64,000 nt of DNA from Melanocharis versteri. Taxonomy: Eukaryota; Chordata; Aves; Passeriformes; Melanocharitidae. The stretch covers positions 1,606,084-1,670,083 of the forward strand of contig VZTG01003728.1 in assembly GCA_013397845.1 (NCBI GenBank), written 5' to 3'. Shown in pieces: positions 1 through 13,344 of this stretch. Position 1 is the stretch's first letter. Every line of letters begins with the position of its first letter. Position numbers and translations under genes: made by a program. Below the pieces are notes generated by a model that was given only the letters and a program-made list of their open reading frames with translations, ran no database searches and was not told the origin of the DNA.

Positions 1-2315
1 TCTTAGCATCCAACACAAAACTGAGATTTGCTGCCTTTAATTCACTTTGGAAGCAGCAAATGTAAATAGAAATTTACACAATATGAGTGTCTGCAAACTG
101 ACTAATTCTATAGCGCTTATCCCACTTTATTTTATACTAGCAGTCATAAATTGATGCGCTCCAAGTGTCCAGCTATTTTTTTGATAAAAATCTGGTGGCA
201 ATCTAACCTATGAAAGGAGATCTTTTAGCTCGCACCAAGAATTTTACAAAAAACATACTATGACTCACTGTTAGTAGTTATACAGGGTCTTTCATATGGA
301 AGAATACACAGCTAATAAAAACATAAAAAATAAAATTCCATATGCTTCCTTAAAGTTAACTGAAATAAAGACTGTCTCAAAATACACTCCTCTCAATTCC
401 TGCTTTAGGCAAAGGGTAATTGCCCTGAACTAATGTAATTGTTTGTTTCAGAAAAAGCTTCTGAAAAAAATGGAAATTCCAGGTTCTGATTATAACTCTT
501 AAGAAAGGTTGCAAGGTATAAGAAATTAAATATTTCAATCAAGTCTACAAAGAAGACTGTCTTCCACAGTCTCTGCACACATCTTCAGTATTGGACCAAA
601 GTACAAAGCAAGCACCTGGCCCTTATCACTGCATCATGTGTTCTAGGAAGAATAAATCTCAGTCAAATAATAGGAAAAATCATGGTCTCTCTCAGATGGA
701 CACTTCATATTCTTATTCCTATTCTATTTCATTTAGAATTCTCCTCTTTCAATATCTAAACAATGACAGCTCTATTTAATAAGCAGAAAACATTTTATTA
801 TACACACATTCTCTGTGAAGATGTAGTTTGAAAAGTCTTCTGGCCTTCAGAATCAGGAATGCTAAGCCATACTGAGAAAAAGGAATTACATATCCCTTAT
901 TTTCTTCTTTACATTTCCTGTACGTTATCACTAGATATGTGTTAGATGCATGTGTCCCAAAAGCAGAGCCCCGAACCTGACACTTCCCAAACTACTTGGG
1001 ATTTCAGGAATAACAGAGTACCCCTCAAGTGAGGCCCTAAGCTCTGGGATCTGATTCCCTCTTTGGTCTATTAGTCCCTGGATTCAGAAACATTCCAGGC
1101 ATGCTAGATAGCTCCTCTTGTCTTGCAGGCGTTGGAAGAGGATGAGGCCCAAGAGATGGAAGGGCTGGAAACAAGGAAGAACAATGTAGGTGGGGTCTCA
1201 TGACACCGGTCCCCTGAGTGCCTTTCTTTTTTGTGGCAGAATATGTAAATAGTAGCATCAACAATGGAAATTCTGACGCACTGGAGTAGGCACAGAAACC
1301 TGGTCAGCTTTCACCAGGCTGCAGGCTGACAGGTGCTGAGAACGGTGGGTCACTGTACATCTTTTACTCGTTCCACAATGAGGGTAGTGTGAAGGAGCCA
1401 CGCAGTATAACTGAGTCCCAAATAAACCCATGTGCTAAATAATACACAAATATGCAAGATGTAGCTTGAGACATGCTGCTGCTCTGACTGGTTTCTGGCA
1501 GCCTCTCTAAATTATTAGCTCTATAAGCACTAAACTAAGTAACTAAAAAGTGCACGAGTGATTTAAAGAGACACTAGTATATCCTTGTAGGCTACAAAAT
1601 CAAATCGGTGCTACAGAAATCAAATCAATAAATAAAAATTAATGTAGACTGTAGAAAGAAAGCATTCCACTATATTGACCTTTATTTTTTTAATGAGAAA
1701 AGGTTACATGCAATGTTTGAGGGAATTTTGGTCAGTTAGAATAACATTCTCAAATATCACCAATCATAACTGAGAAAGATTCAGACAATAATGCTAATGT
1801 AATACTGAAGTGGTCTGGAAGCTGAAGTGGTCTAAGCTATATATAGTTTCAGCAGCCTGTGAGGTAATTTGGTGCATTGTATTTATATTCTAATTGTTAA
1901 TCAAACAAATAATAAATAATTATATACAGATTTTCCCTCCAAACCAAAATCAAAACAACAGAAACCTTTAACATAAGTACAGTAATACTAACTACAAAGG
2001 CAGATGTATCCACATTTTGGCTCCTTTATATAATGCGAATGAAATCCAAGGGCATTAAAGAAGATATAAATGTAGAGAGGACTGGGTTCCTCTTAAGTAA
2101 GCTTTGGTCTAACTGAGAACTGTGCTTATAGAATTAAATTTCCTCTTATATTACCACTTTCTGCATAGACATTAAATCTATTCCCTTTGGTGTTCACATA
2201 GGATAATTCCAAGTGCCTTTAAAATAGCAGTGGTAGACATCACTATTAAGTTTTTTTTTATTGCATGATCATACAATACACATCCCCAAATACAGTATGA
2301 TAGAACACTATTCTG
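1..2315. other. Intergenic AT-rich DNA
   Basis: No gene, RNA or recognisable repeat was seen. Open frames are short and scattered. Confidence 0.6.
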
Positions 2316-2405
2316 TTTATATATATATTTATATATATATAAATATCTATCTATCTATACATATATTTGAATATATATATGTTCTGTTTAGATATATATA
2401 TGTGT
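2316..2405. repeat. AT-rich simple repeat with ATCT units
   Basis: Alternating TATATA blocks with a short ATCTATCTATCT run. An open frame of Tyr/Ile repeats over it is artefactual. Confidence 0.85.
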
Positions 2406-3939
2406 ATGTCATCCATGAACTTATATGCATACAGTTATATATTTGCATGGCTCATTACAGACAACAGTGCAGTTCAGTGTTGACTGTGGTATGCTACATC
2501 TTGTTATCTGAAGTTTGGGGATTATGCAATTCAATTCCCTATTAGGGTGTAAAAGTGGAAAATGACAGAAGAGACATCTCTGAAAATAAGTTTGACATTT
2601 CCTACCTTGTACATTACTAAAATTAGAGCTTTAAAAACACACCAGCGTGTGTTATTATTTTATAGCATTCTCACTATAGACTTCCCCAGCTAGAAAAGAA
2701 GTGGAGACATGGCAGAACTCCTCACTAAGATATAGTCGAAGAAGTTTCTGTATTGAGCACCAATTATATGAGAACTGCCACCAAGATCAAAGTGCAACCT
2801 GCCCACAAGAAAAGGTTTCAGAGATGGTGAATGAAGTGAGGCACTCTAATGCAGAAGGTAAATGTCAGAACCTCACGTGCTTTTCCATACTTACTGACTG
2901 TAGCACTGAACCGGACAACTTTTCAAAAAACCAAAGGACAGATAATAAAAATTTAGTTTTAAGTGAACACTAAACTCGTACCATTTCATGATTTCATGTA
3001 ACTACCTTGTTACATTTGAATTTATTATGCTGCATTCAATAGATTTTTTTGTTTTCAATAGATTTTTTCAATAGACTTTTGCATAGCCTGTAGTTGATTG
3101 AAAGTCATAGCATTTTAGAAGTTGTTTCCAGTGAACAGACTGGAATCAGGACTGAAGATTTCTGAAAAAAAACTAGAATTGATTGTGTGTGGCTTATCAG
3201 CACCTCTTAGGAAGGATTGCTGATTTCTCTACAAAGGGCCAATATCAAGTGAGGCCCCAAGTTCTGCCACATGGCAGCAAAGTGGTGGTATTTAACTTAC
3301 AAAATTTTTCCTACCTGTTATTTATGGGAATATTGATATAGGCATTTCCTATGAAGGAATCAACAAACCCACCATTGTGGCATCTCAATCCTCAGTTCCA
3401 AGCTGTTTTACACTTCTCTGGCACCACCAGAATCTTAAAGAAAGAAAATATTATCTGAGAATATTTCCTCCCTAGTCAGCCACTGCCAGCATTAAGAGAT
3501 CTAATCTGAATCTGTGATACAGGGGATTGGGACACAGCTATTTCGTACTTTTTGAGGAAAGTGCAGCGCAAGGAAGAAGTCCTCCTATGTTTTTACCTGT
3601 CTTGGTTATGTGCATCTGTTTTAATTTATTGTCTCCCTGAGGCACAGGCATTTTGTAAAGCACTTGCCCAACATGAAATTCAGCAATTGTCTCTAAGCAA
3701 TTCATGCAGCCCTGTCTTCTGCCTTCAACTTCTTTTTTCTGCATGTTCTCCAGTGGTGTAAAATGGAGACGCAGCTTCCAGAAAAGTTCAACAACTCAAT
3801 ACCCGACTCTTCTAGACTGATGGAAGCAATGATTTTTGTGAGTATACAATTTGCATCATGCTCCTCAATGTCACTTTTGTGAGTTTGACTCTCCTTCCAA
3901 TCAAGTCAAGAGGAAATTCAATACTGGTATGAGCAAGGC
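2406..3939. other. Intergenic DNA, nothing recognised
   Basis: The frames at 2701-2973 (+) and 3538-3761 (both strands) have no recognisable motif or splice context. Confidence 0.6.
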
Positions 3940-4035
3940 AGAATTGGACTAGGAGTCATGAATATCCTTCATCTGACCAAGGAGTCTGAGGTCTGATCTT
4001 TCCACTGCCTGGAGCAGTTTGTGGGAACCACCAGA
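3940..4035 (+). repeat. Possible ancient MIR/core-SINE remnant
   Basis: TTGGACTAGGAGTCATGAAT resembles the tRNA-related part of MIR (GGACTAGGAGTCAGGA), with degenerate downstream similarity. It is short and old, so the call is tentative. Confidence 0.35.
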
Positions 4036-5839
4036 ATTCACATATCTTTCCATTCTCTGTTCCAAAACAGAGACAGCAAAATTTCCTGTAGAAATGTTTG
4101 AGCAATTAAATAAGCAGAACAAGCACAGAGAAGTTAAACTTCAAGACTGAGCATAAATATACTTTATCGCTTCAAAATGTTTTAAGAATGAAAATTAGGG
4201 GCCCTGCCTCTCCCTGCATGGAAAAGGGCTGTGTCTAATGTGAAAAATGCTTTTAAATCAAAGCAGGAAAAAGTGTGCCTTCTGATTTTTGGAGTATTTC
4301 CTTGGTATTTTTGATGAAGTGAAAGCTCTCCTTGGAGAAAACACATTGCCTTCTATAATGCATGCCTGATGGGAGCAGGGAAAAAAAGGCTTCCCTTTCA
4401 GAAGCAAATTGGAGGAAAAAGCATAACATTTAAGGACAGAAATGAAGCAAAACTTTGAATGCAAAAATAGTCCTGGTGATGCAGGTGTTTCTTTGTTAAT
4501 CACAGTTTACTGGCAAGACTCAGAATCAAGGACATTGTGTCATGTTAGGCTGAGGGAGTCTTGAAACATGAGAGCAGGTAATTCAGTATCCACATGACAT
4601 AAAAGGCTATGCTGAATCATAGTCTTCAAACATATTATGAAACACTTCCATTCAAAAAGGATGTCATAGCCCTTGGCTTTCTCCAGCTAACATTATATAA
4701 CCTATACAATAGCAGAACAAACAACTTGGAGAGGTGTGACACAGAGCATGAACACCTACCTCATCATCCAAGCTAGATGAAAGGTATCACTGTTGGGAAA
4801 TAAAATGAAACAGACTCATAAAATGTCCTGTCTTAATCTGGAGGATCATTACACAATGTAACATACTATTGACTAAGACGGTTTCAAAAGCAATAGTGAT
4901 AAAATTATGTGTTTTAATCGGAAATAAAAACTCTGTATGGGGCACAAAAAATTTTCTTTAGGTGGCACCATCAACAGGCATTGTTGTCACTAGGAGCACT
5001 GGTTCCAATTTAAGAGAATATTCATTAAATATGTAATAGATTAAATCCCCTGTGGCCACCTAGTCTACATGCTGGTTTGAGATTTCTTTGAACCAGCTTT
5101 TTGTAGAATCATTCTTTCCCCTTAAAAGGGTCCTTTTGAGGACCTGTCCTATCCTTCAATAAATAAGTGTACACATATATCAGGCCATAAACAAGGCTCT
5201 TCAACAGATGTAGATAATAAATATTTACTAAATATTTCAACCCTTCCTGAACCAATTCTTTCATTGGAAGAAAATATAATCAAATCTCCTAGTTAAGTCT
5301 GCTGGCTACAAGCTCATCCACTTCCTTGTCTTACCACCTTTCTGTAATTCTTACCTTCTGCTTTAGAATAAGAATTAATGCTTAGTTTTCCCTTTCTTGA
5401 TATATTTTATTTCTGAAACAGTGGCTTTAATTTTCTCTCTATATGGGCTTTTTTTAGATTGTATCATCTAATTTTTTATTTTGGGACATCTAATAAAACT
5501 TCTTCAAAAATTTCTAAAATCATTCATACTTTCTCTGTTCCCTTTAATAAGTTATTATCTTTTAATTAGTTACAGAATTTTTTAATGAGAGAAGAAGGTA
5601 TGAAACACAATTTAGGAAAGATACATATTACCCAATACATTTTTTTTAAACGAAAGATATTCTGTGAGCAAAAGACATTGCTTAAAAATAGGGGTCATTG
5701 CAGGTAAAGAAATGGTAGGTGGCAACATTTAGTGGTAAAAAATAAAGTTTAAATTTTCCTAGTTGAATGGATTAACCTAGATCATCTGGGTTTTTAAATT
5801 TTGTTTATTAATAAGTCTGGCATAAAAAGTAAAGTCTTG
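4036..5839. other. Intergenic AT-rich DNA, nothing recognised
   Basis: Only short chance frames occur. No element ends were found. Confidence 0.6.
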
Positions 5840-5955
5840 ATGACAAAATTGGGTATCTGGAGTGTTGTGTCCAGTTCTACATTCCCCTGTCCAAGTGAGA
5901 CAAGGAGATCAAGCAAGCCCAGCAAATGTATACAAAGATCCTTGAGGGCACAATA
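5840..5955 (+). mobile_element. CR1-like fragment
   Basis: GGAGTGTTGTGTCCAGTTCT followed by degenerate matches (GACAAGGAGATC) resembles the CR1 sense segment reading GAGTGCTGTGTCCAGTTCTGGG. It ends next to the CAAA/AACC tetranucleotide array. Confidence 0.6.
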
Positions 5956-5984
5956 TAGTATCACAACCAAACCAACCAACGAAA

Positions 5985-6592
5985 CAAACAAACAAACAAA
6001 CAAACAAACAAACAAACNNNNNNNNNNNNNNNNNNNNNNNNNNNNNNNNNNNNNNNNNNNNNNNNNNNNNNNNNNNNNNNNNNNNNNNNNNNNNNNNNNN
6101 NNNNNNNNNNNNNNNNNNNNNNNNNNNNNNNNNNNNNNNNNNNNNNNNNNNNNNNNNNNNNNNNNNNNNNNNNNNNNNNNNNNNNNNNNNNNNNNNNNNN
6201 NNNNNNNNNNNNNNNNNNNNNNNNNNNNNNNNNNNNNNNNNNNNNNNNNNNNNNNNNNNNNNNNNNNNNNNNNNNNNNNNNNNNNNNNNNNNNNNNAACC
6301 AAACCAACCAACCAACCAACCAACCAACCAACCAACCAAACAACTAAACCAACCAACCAACCAAGCAAACCAACAAGCCAACCAACCAACCAACCCAACC
6401 AACCGAACAATCAACCAACCAATCCAACCAACCAACCAACCAAACAAACCAGTCAACCAAACAACCAACCAAACAACCAACCAACCAAACCAACCAACCA
6501 ACCAACCAACCAACCAACCAACCAACCAACCAAACAAACCAGTCAACCAAACAACCAACCAAACAACCAACCAACCAAACCAACCAACCAAA
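5985..6592 (+). repeat. CAAA/AACC tetranucleotide array with assembly gap
   Basis: CAAA units (5985-6017) run into N bases, then AACC-type units with CAAA interruptions continue to 6592. The phrase AACCAGTCAACCAAACAACC recurs with a 90-bp offset (AGTCAACC at 6451 and 6541), showing a higher-order duplication. Long open frames on both strands simply translate the array. Confidence 0.95.
6018..6296. other. Assembly gap of 279 N
   Basis: The run of N lies entirely within the tetranucleotide array, with repeat on both sides, so the array is longer than shown. Confidence 0.99.
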
Positions 6593-7224
6593 ACTTATAA
6601 ACCAGCCATAAAAACACTAGATCAGAAATTTAAAAGTTAAAAACCTTCAAAATAAAGAAATTCTGCAGAAACCCTCCAACAGGAAAAGTTAGTTTAGGGG
6701 CTGTTACCAAAAGTATTAGAAGACAGTTTCACACAACAGCTTGTAATAAGACAAATCCACTCAGAAGATAATTTCTTGTCTTAATTTTCAAAACTAGGAA
6801 TTTTAGAGCTTGAAGTATGTACAGGTATTTCATACATCCTGATCTAGCTACAGTTATTTTGAATTAAGTGGTTGCCTCCCCTAAAGGCCCACCAGCATTA
6901 GTGCATATGTAATTGTTTCCTCCTCCAGTTCTGTTAAATTATGCAGTTAATCTTAAAAACACCCTAAACAGGTTATCTCAAGCGTGTTTCTGAACCAGGT
7001 AATTTCAACGGAACTGTTAGAGAGCAGTTACAAACATAAGTCCAGATGAGTGGTGGTCCCTCACATAAAAGCTTTGGTGAGCAATGCTGGGGACCAGCTT
7101 ATTAACTTGTATCAGCTACGGGCAGAACAGTTCACCTTACCATGGACAAAACTACAGGTGTGGGTCTTAATTTTTTTTTTCTAGACATCAAAGGAAGGCA
7201 ACTGAGATTAAATAGAGATGCAGT

Positions 7225-7660
7225 TGGAATACCAAGCTTTATTAGGGCTCCAAGTGCACCTCTTCTCCAGGAGCTGTGGCCTCACCTCAAGCACTGTTTG
7301 AAGTTTTGCACACCTCAATATATGAAGAACATCAAACCATTAGAATATGTCCAGAGGAGAGTGGACGTGATGGTGAAAGATCCTGAGGATTTAAGAGCAC
7401 CAGCTGATTTCGCTTGGCTTCTTTAGCTTGGAGAAGACAAGGGTGAGGGGTGACCCCATGGCAGCCTACAACTTCCTCCAGGAGAGCAGTGGAGGGCGTA
7501 GTCCTGATCTCCTCTCTCTGGTCCCCAGTGATAGGACACAAGGAATTGGAACCAAGCTGCATTAAGGAAAAGTTCAGATTGGATATCAGGAAATGGTTCT
7601 TCACTGAGAGGGTGGCCAGTCACTCAAACAGACTCCCCAGGGAGTCATGCAGCTTCACGC
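7225..7660 (+). mobile_element. CR1-like LINE fragment
   Basis: Sense-strand landmarks of the CR1 3' region are in order: TATGTCCAGAGGAGAGTGGA, TTAGCTTGGAGAAGACAAGG, ACCCCATGGCAGCCTACAAC, AGATTGGATATCAGGAAATG, TTCTTCACTGAGAGGGTGGC and ACTCCCCAGGGAG. Similarity fades near 7.65 kb, before any canonical tail. The long overlapping open frames here are remnants and not genes. Confidence 0.8.
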
Positions 7661-7699
7661 AGCTTTGTGACCTCAAGTCAGAGCTATGCCTAGAAAGAG

Positions 7700-8150
7700 C
7701 GATGTGAGAAAAAGCTGCAGGAAGTGAGGAGTGACCACTTTTGCTGTAGAGCTGCTTCTAAGCTCAGGCTCTTGCTCTCAGTCTCTGCTTGTGCTTGGTC
7801 TTCCACCTTCCGGCCTCTTGGCTCTGATCCTGCCCTGGTCACTTGATATCCTGTCTTGATGTTGGACTCTCTCAACACTGCAGGCTTGCCTGGTGGTCTG
7901 GTCCGGGAGCTGAGCCTTGATGCCATCACTAGACGTGCTCTGCTCTTGTGGCTCAGGTACTGTGGGACTGCACCCTTGCCAGTGTCCAGCCTGCCATCAC
8001 CCCTGGCTCGCCTCCTCTGAAAGCGGCCTGCCCTCGCCACTTCCTCTCGGTACAGCAGGGATCCTTTGGAGGGTACAGAATAAATCCCCATGCTAGTCCT
8101 GTGGGTAGAACTCTCAAAAAGCACAGCAAGGCATACCTCTACCTTTAAAA
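7700..8150. repeat. Unclassified GC-raised segment, possibly LTR-derived
   Basis: Composition is clearly richer in GC than both flanks. An AATAAA is at about 8089 on + and a 165-codon open frame runs on - (7690-8187), without any recognised domain. It directly abuts the CR1 fragment. An old LTR or unclassified retroelement is possible, but no terminal motif pair or target duplication was found. Confidence 0.35.
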
Positions 8151-11100
8151 GCATACCTGACCTCCTACACAGAACTTCTGCTACCAAGAATCAGATAAGC
8201 CTTTGAATCTGCTGCTCTTCTATGCCTTAGAATGGAGAAATAATTGAGGGAAAAGCACCTGATTTTGCAGTAGAGTGAAACATCCTGACAGCAGCTTTCA
8301 GCTGTCTGAGCTCCACAAGCTACCCTATAGAGCTGGTTCTAAACAAATCAGATGTATGCTACCGTATTTGGTGACAATCTAAGTCACACAGGTTTAGTTG
8401 GTTGATTTTTCCGAGTGTCTTTATTCTTAAAGTATACTCCGTATGTTTGAAACTTAGGAATGGACCTGGCATTGTTAAGGACAGACAAGCTGACACCTGC
8501 CCAAACAGATAAATGTGTAATGAACAATTCAATTTCAAGAATATATATTTTTACATTTGCAAAACTGACCCCCACTGTTATGATAAAGGTAAATTTATGT
8601 CAGTGAGATTTCTCAGCTGTGCAGGCTCTTGTAAGAACATTATTTCCTATAATCTGAGGAAGAAATAAATGAGTACAAATTCCATAGTAGTGGAATTACT
8701 TTTCTTTTCTGATTATCTTTTGAGCATGCAGTACCATTTAAACATGTGATCCTGAGGCTGAGGTGCTTCAGACAACAAAATCAGCATCAAGACTGGCTGA
8801 TGTTTAGATATTCTAATTGTAGTGATGTTCTTTATGTTTAATCATTTTTCTTTGCTAAGAATGAGCTGAAAAGTTTTTAACATTAGGTGTTTTAATTCTA
8901 GTATGAAAACTAAGTAACAGAACATATTAGAATTTTCTTTTTGTTTTGCTAGAGACTCCTTTGCTAACTAGCAGAAGGCAAGAGGGACGTACACATAATG
9001 CTACAGATTGCTAAAGCATTCCATTCCATAGAGCTAAGAATTAATAAAAGGTACAAACTCCCACTTCCACTGACAACAGTTTCTTGCCATATAAGATAGA
9101 GCAGGAAGCAGCCAACAGTGCTGGCTGTCTTTCAGATCTCAGTGACTCATGCCTATACTACTTTTCTAAATTAATTTAATTCTGAATGGGCCCTCATTAT
9201 CAATAATGAAGATTTATACAGCGTCTTTCAGCAGCAGAAAGATCACAATACTTTACAAAAAGTGTAAACTTTATAAACACACATAAACAAAAAAAATTAT
9301 TCTGACATGTTCAGATGGAGAATGACTGCTATAAAACACACAGGAAAAATGTACCATAGCATATACGGTCTAATTGCCCAAAAAGTAATAAGGAATTAGA
9401 ATTAGGGTGCCTTGCTACTACAGCAGTCCTGACTCATTAAAGTATATCCTGTTATGAGAGTCTCCAACTTCACTTTTACCCTGGATTACCTGGTGTCCTG
9501 TAAAAGAAAAGCAAAATTACTGGAGGTGTGAAAAGGAATCCTTTTGAGGAAAATGTATTATTTGAACCTGGATGTAGCAAAGACACTGGAAGAGCTGTGA
9601 GATGTACCCTGACTATGTAATGAACACTTCAAAGTACTGAAACAATAAACAGCACAATTATTATTATTACTGAAGTATCAGGAACACATTCTTATGAAAT
9701 ATGCAGATCACGATGATTCAAGAAAAGAGGTTGTTGCAGACACTACCCTGGGACATTTTTTCAACTCCAGTTAGGGACAGTGTGACCTGCAGAAAGCAGC
9801 TGTAACACTTAATGAAACAGTGTTGTTACTTCTTACTGCTCTTGCAAAGAAACTGTGAAAACAATAACCATGCTCAGCTCTCCCATGATGAAATGTGGTG
9901 GTTAGACAGAAGCGTGGTTCTTGTTCTCGAGTTCTCAGAACCTCATTCTCTAGTTCTCAGAACACACAAAGGACTTACGTATGCTCTAGGTGTCTCACCT
10001 TAGAGTGTATGTCAGTCAAGTTAAGAAAGGATGTCATTTAAGACCTAAATGCCAATTATCTTCTCAATTTTGTCTTATCTGCTGAAGAAGCCACAGAAAT
10101 TACCTCAGTTGTACACAGTTTTGAGATATCTAGCTGCACACTAGAAACACCAACATCTATAAAGAGGAATAAGGTAAGAACATAAATAGAAGTTTTGGAA
10201 ATGAAACTCTACTCCCTGAACTTGAAAAGGTTGTATTTAAAACCCTTACTTGCACATAGCTTCATAATAGACATAAATTGCTTGTTAAACTCAAGCTCGT
10301 ACAAAATCAAGGAAAACCTGAACCATGTAAGTTCAACTAATCATTATGCTAACATTGCTTCTTCTATTCAAGAACCTCAAAGTATTTTAAGAAGGTGAAT
10401 AAATATTAGCACCTACTATACATGGAGTTGATTCACTGGAAGATACGCTGTTTGGTTTGTGTTCCCTGCACTTCAATTTGGCATTTCACTGAGGTGTTTA
10501 ATCCTCAGTCCTTAGGGCCCTGCGCAGTCTGTGAGCATAAGCAGGCAGCTTCAGAGGATGACTTGCATTGTGGAGGGCCTGAATTACTGCTCAGAGGTAC
10601 CAATCTTCTGCCAGTGCTTTTCGACTTTGTTGAAATGGAGATGAGACTTTTGTGGAGACGGCTAAAATTTTCCAAATCAGCCCAGGCCTAATGTTGCAGC
10701 TGGTATATTATCCTGTGATTCTTGTTTCTTACCTGACCTGCTACACTAAACTACCTCTGGGAAAAGATCCAAGGATTTATAAAGCTGTATTGATAATGAC
10801 TTTTTTTCTCTCCTTCCCTTTAATATAATGCACAATTCTATAAGTCAGTTAATGCCTGCATCGGTCATGACCATAACAGAATGCAGTAATGATCCAGGAG
10901 ATGAAAAGGTCTCTACCATTTGAATGGCTTCTTTTTCTATCATCTTGGATAATTCTTTTTCCTTTTTGAACTGCAATAAGACCTACAATAGGAACAAATG
11001 AAGGCTAGAGTAAGGCATGATACACTTTAGTTCTTCAGTTATATTATTCATTACAAGAGTAGTAAAAGCAGTGCTATTACACAAATGAGTCCACCTAGAG

Positions 11101-13344
11101 CACAGAAGTATTTGATCATTCTTTAATCAAATATTAGACAAATGTGCCTCTATGCTCTGTTACCTTCTTAAGATACAAAAGCATGCAGCATGTTAACCTT
11201 TGGGTCATGCACTGTCCCAACATGTCCTGTCCTTGAACATATACAGGAGTAGGACAATTTAAAAGGGATGTTTGAAGTTAATTTAGCACAATAGCAGTAT
11301 TAATCTTGATTTTCACTACTTTTGTCTTGGATATCCAGACCTAACTGCTAGGAATGATAGCCAAATTACAAATATTTGGGGTTGATCATGCAATTTACAA
11401 AATAAAGATATACTGCAAATCCACTTCAACATGAAACACCAAAGTTCTTAAAGATTTGGAGCAGAAAAAATCCTTAATCCCCAGCGCTGCAAAGGAATTT
11501 TGTTGGCTTAAGTACAATTGTAAAAAACAGAATGTTTATTGGCTGACACATACTAGGAATGTATCATACATGGTCAAAAAACTGCCAATAAAGCTTTCAC
11601 AGCTTAGATATTTCACAGGCTGGAGAAAAAAATAAATAGTGTTTTTACTTCACAAAACTCCTAAAAAACCCCACCATTGTGCAATGGCACAAGAATTCCA
11701 CCTAGCTCTTCTAGAAACAGAGATATTCAGCAAGTGGAGTACACCATGCCCAAGACATTTATAAGTATACATAAGGATTACTGGAGATTTCATGCTGTAT
11801 GTAGAAAAAAAACTAGCTTCAATGAACTAGTTTATCCTCAGACTGTACAAATGATAGAAGGGTAGCTAGAGATTACACTGAGGGAAACATTTAGCAGCTC
11901 CCTTATACAGAAAGATTATGAACTACTGATACACGTCAACACATCTGGGTGAAATGAATACATTTACTCAAAGCTTGTCTTCACCACACACAACCAAACA
12001 CTTCACAAACCCTTCAGCCACTGTTGGTGTGAGAAAGGCTTTGCTCTCATGAAAGTAACTCCCATTCTCCATGCCTGTATTACATTCCCGGCATTGTATC
12101 TTATTTTATTATTTCTGGATTTTTGGAGCGCTGTTTCCATTCCCCTGCCCACTCCCTCTTTGTGATCTTTCATCAGTGGATCCTTCCCTGACAGATACAA
12201 AATTAATGACTGTCTTAAAATACAGACAGGCACATACACGACTATAAATAACAGAACAGGGTCATTTAAAGGAATTCTAGATTAGATGTAGAAGAAGGTG
12301 CAGATTTGCAAAGTAGCAATTCAGTGACAAAACTACAGTTAGCACAAACACATACTTAATGTGGTCTTTTAAAGTACTCTGATGGTATACGAAGGGTTGT
12401 GATGTTTTGTGCAAGTTCTAGTTAATTCTGAAATTTTTGTTCTCTCTTTGACTAGCTAAAGTACAACAGCTGATGAATTCAGAAAACCAAAACAAGTATC
12501 CTGATTTACCACGGCCTTGTGGTTGAATTATTCTGAATTTGGTAAAGTGCAAGCCACAAATGAAGTCTCCCCATCTAGTAGTATTCCCATAACATCTCTT
12601 CATTCCTATTAAAGAGCTACTGCAGCTTTCAGTCAAGGTGGTAGTCTGGGCCTGTCTTCTCTACCTAGCCACATGTTTTCACAGATCATAAAAGGAGCAA
12701 AATGATTATGTACAAGACTTCTACTACTTTGCCAATATAACCAGTGAACAGCTTTATAAGCTATTAGGGGGAGAAGGACAGCAGGAAAAGTAATTATGTG
12801 AGATCTGTTTTCTAGGAAAAGTGAATCAAAAATCCTCGCCTTTTATATCTTCCCTGCCACAATGAATCAGGTACTTTTTCTCTTTAAAACAATAAGGCAG
12901 AGAAAACATTGAAAGACAGACAGATGAGACAATTTCTATTATGTGGAAGACTGGAACTGGAAATTAATTTTGCAGTAGTTATATGAAAAAGCTTGCATAT
13001 AGCTGCTGACTAAGTGCGTCTTTTGGAAGATGTATCTGAATTTGACATTCAAGCATCAGAAATGTAACTGTGTCTCCTGTAGCCGAATATGCAATTTTAC
13101 CAGAAATAGGTTATACTTACATAATAGCCCACCTACTTTATCTTGGCTACACAGCACACAAAAACTTCTTAGAGTGATACCATTAGATACAACATCTCAG
13201 AAACAGTGTCTAAGATCCAATAAATTGATATAGTTATATTTTGCTAAGATTTACACACTACAGACCAAACGGGGACCCATAATTTCTCTAAGTTTTAATG
13301 CTCACATAAATGGCTGAGTAACAGAGGAACAGAGATATGTGCAC
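8151..13344. other. Intergenic AT-rich DNA
   Basis: No supported gene. A phrase near 9215-9270 (CAGCGTCTTTCAG..CACAATACTTTACAAA) resembles an old vertebrate repeat phrase with GCGCCTTTC and CACTTTACAAA, but it is too degenerate to call. Frames at 10422-10691, 12003-12239 and others lack any recognisable domain. Confidence 0.55.
9930..9965 (+). repeat. Short tandem duplication of GAGTTCTCAGAAC
   Basis: CGAGTTCTCAGAACC is followed 22 bp later by CTAGTTCTCAGAACA, a local duplication of unknown origin. Confidence 0.7.

Noticed and set aside
5794..6640. Frames of 265-279 codons over the tetranucleotide array
   Set aside because: They translate AACC/CAAA units and 279 N bases; the products are Trp/Leu/Val/Gly or Asn/Gln/Pro/Thr repeats without biological meaning.
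7690..8187. 165-codon minus-strand frame
   Set aside because: No recognisable domain and no conserved start context; it spans a probable retroelement-derived segment. Kept only as an unclassified segment.
9190..9300. Possible ancient amniote repeat (CACAATACTTTACAAA phrase)
   Set aside because: Too short and degenerate to assign; a profile search would be needed.
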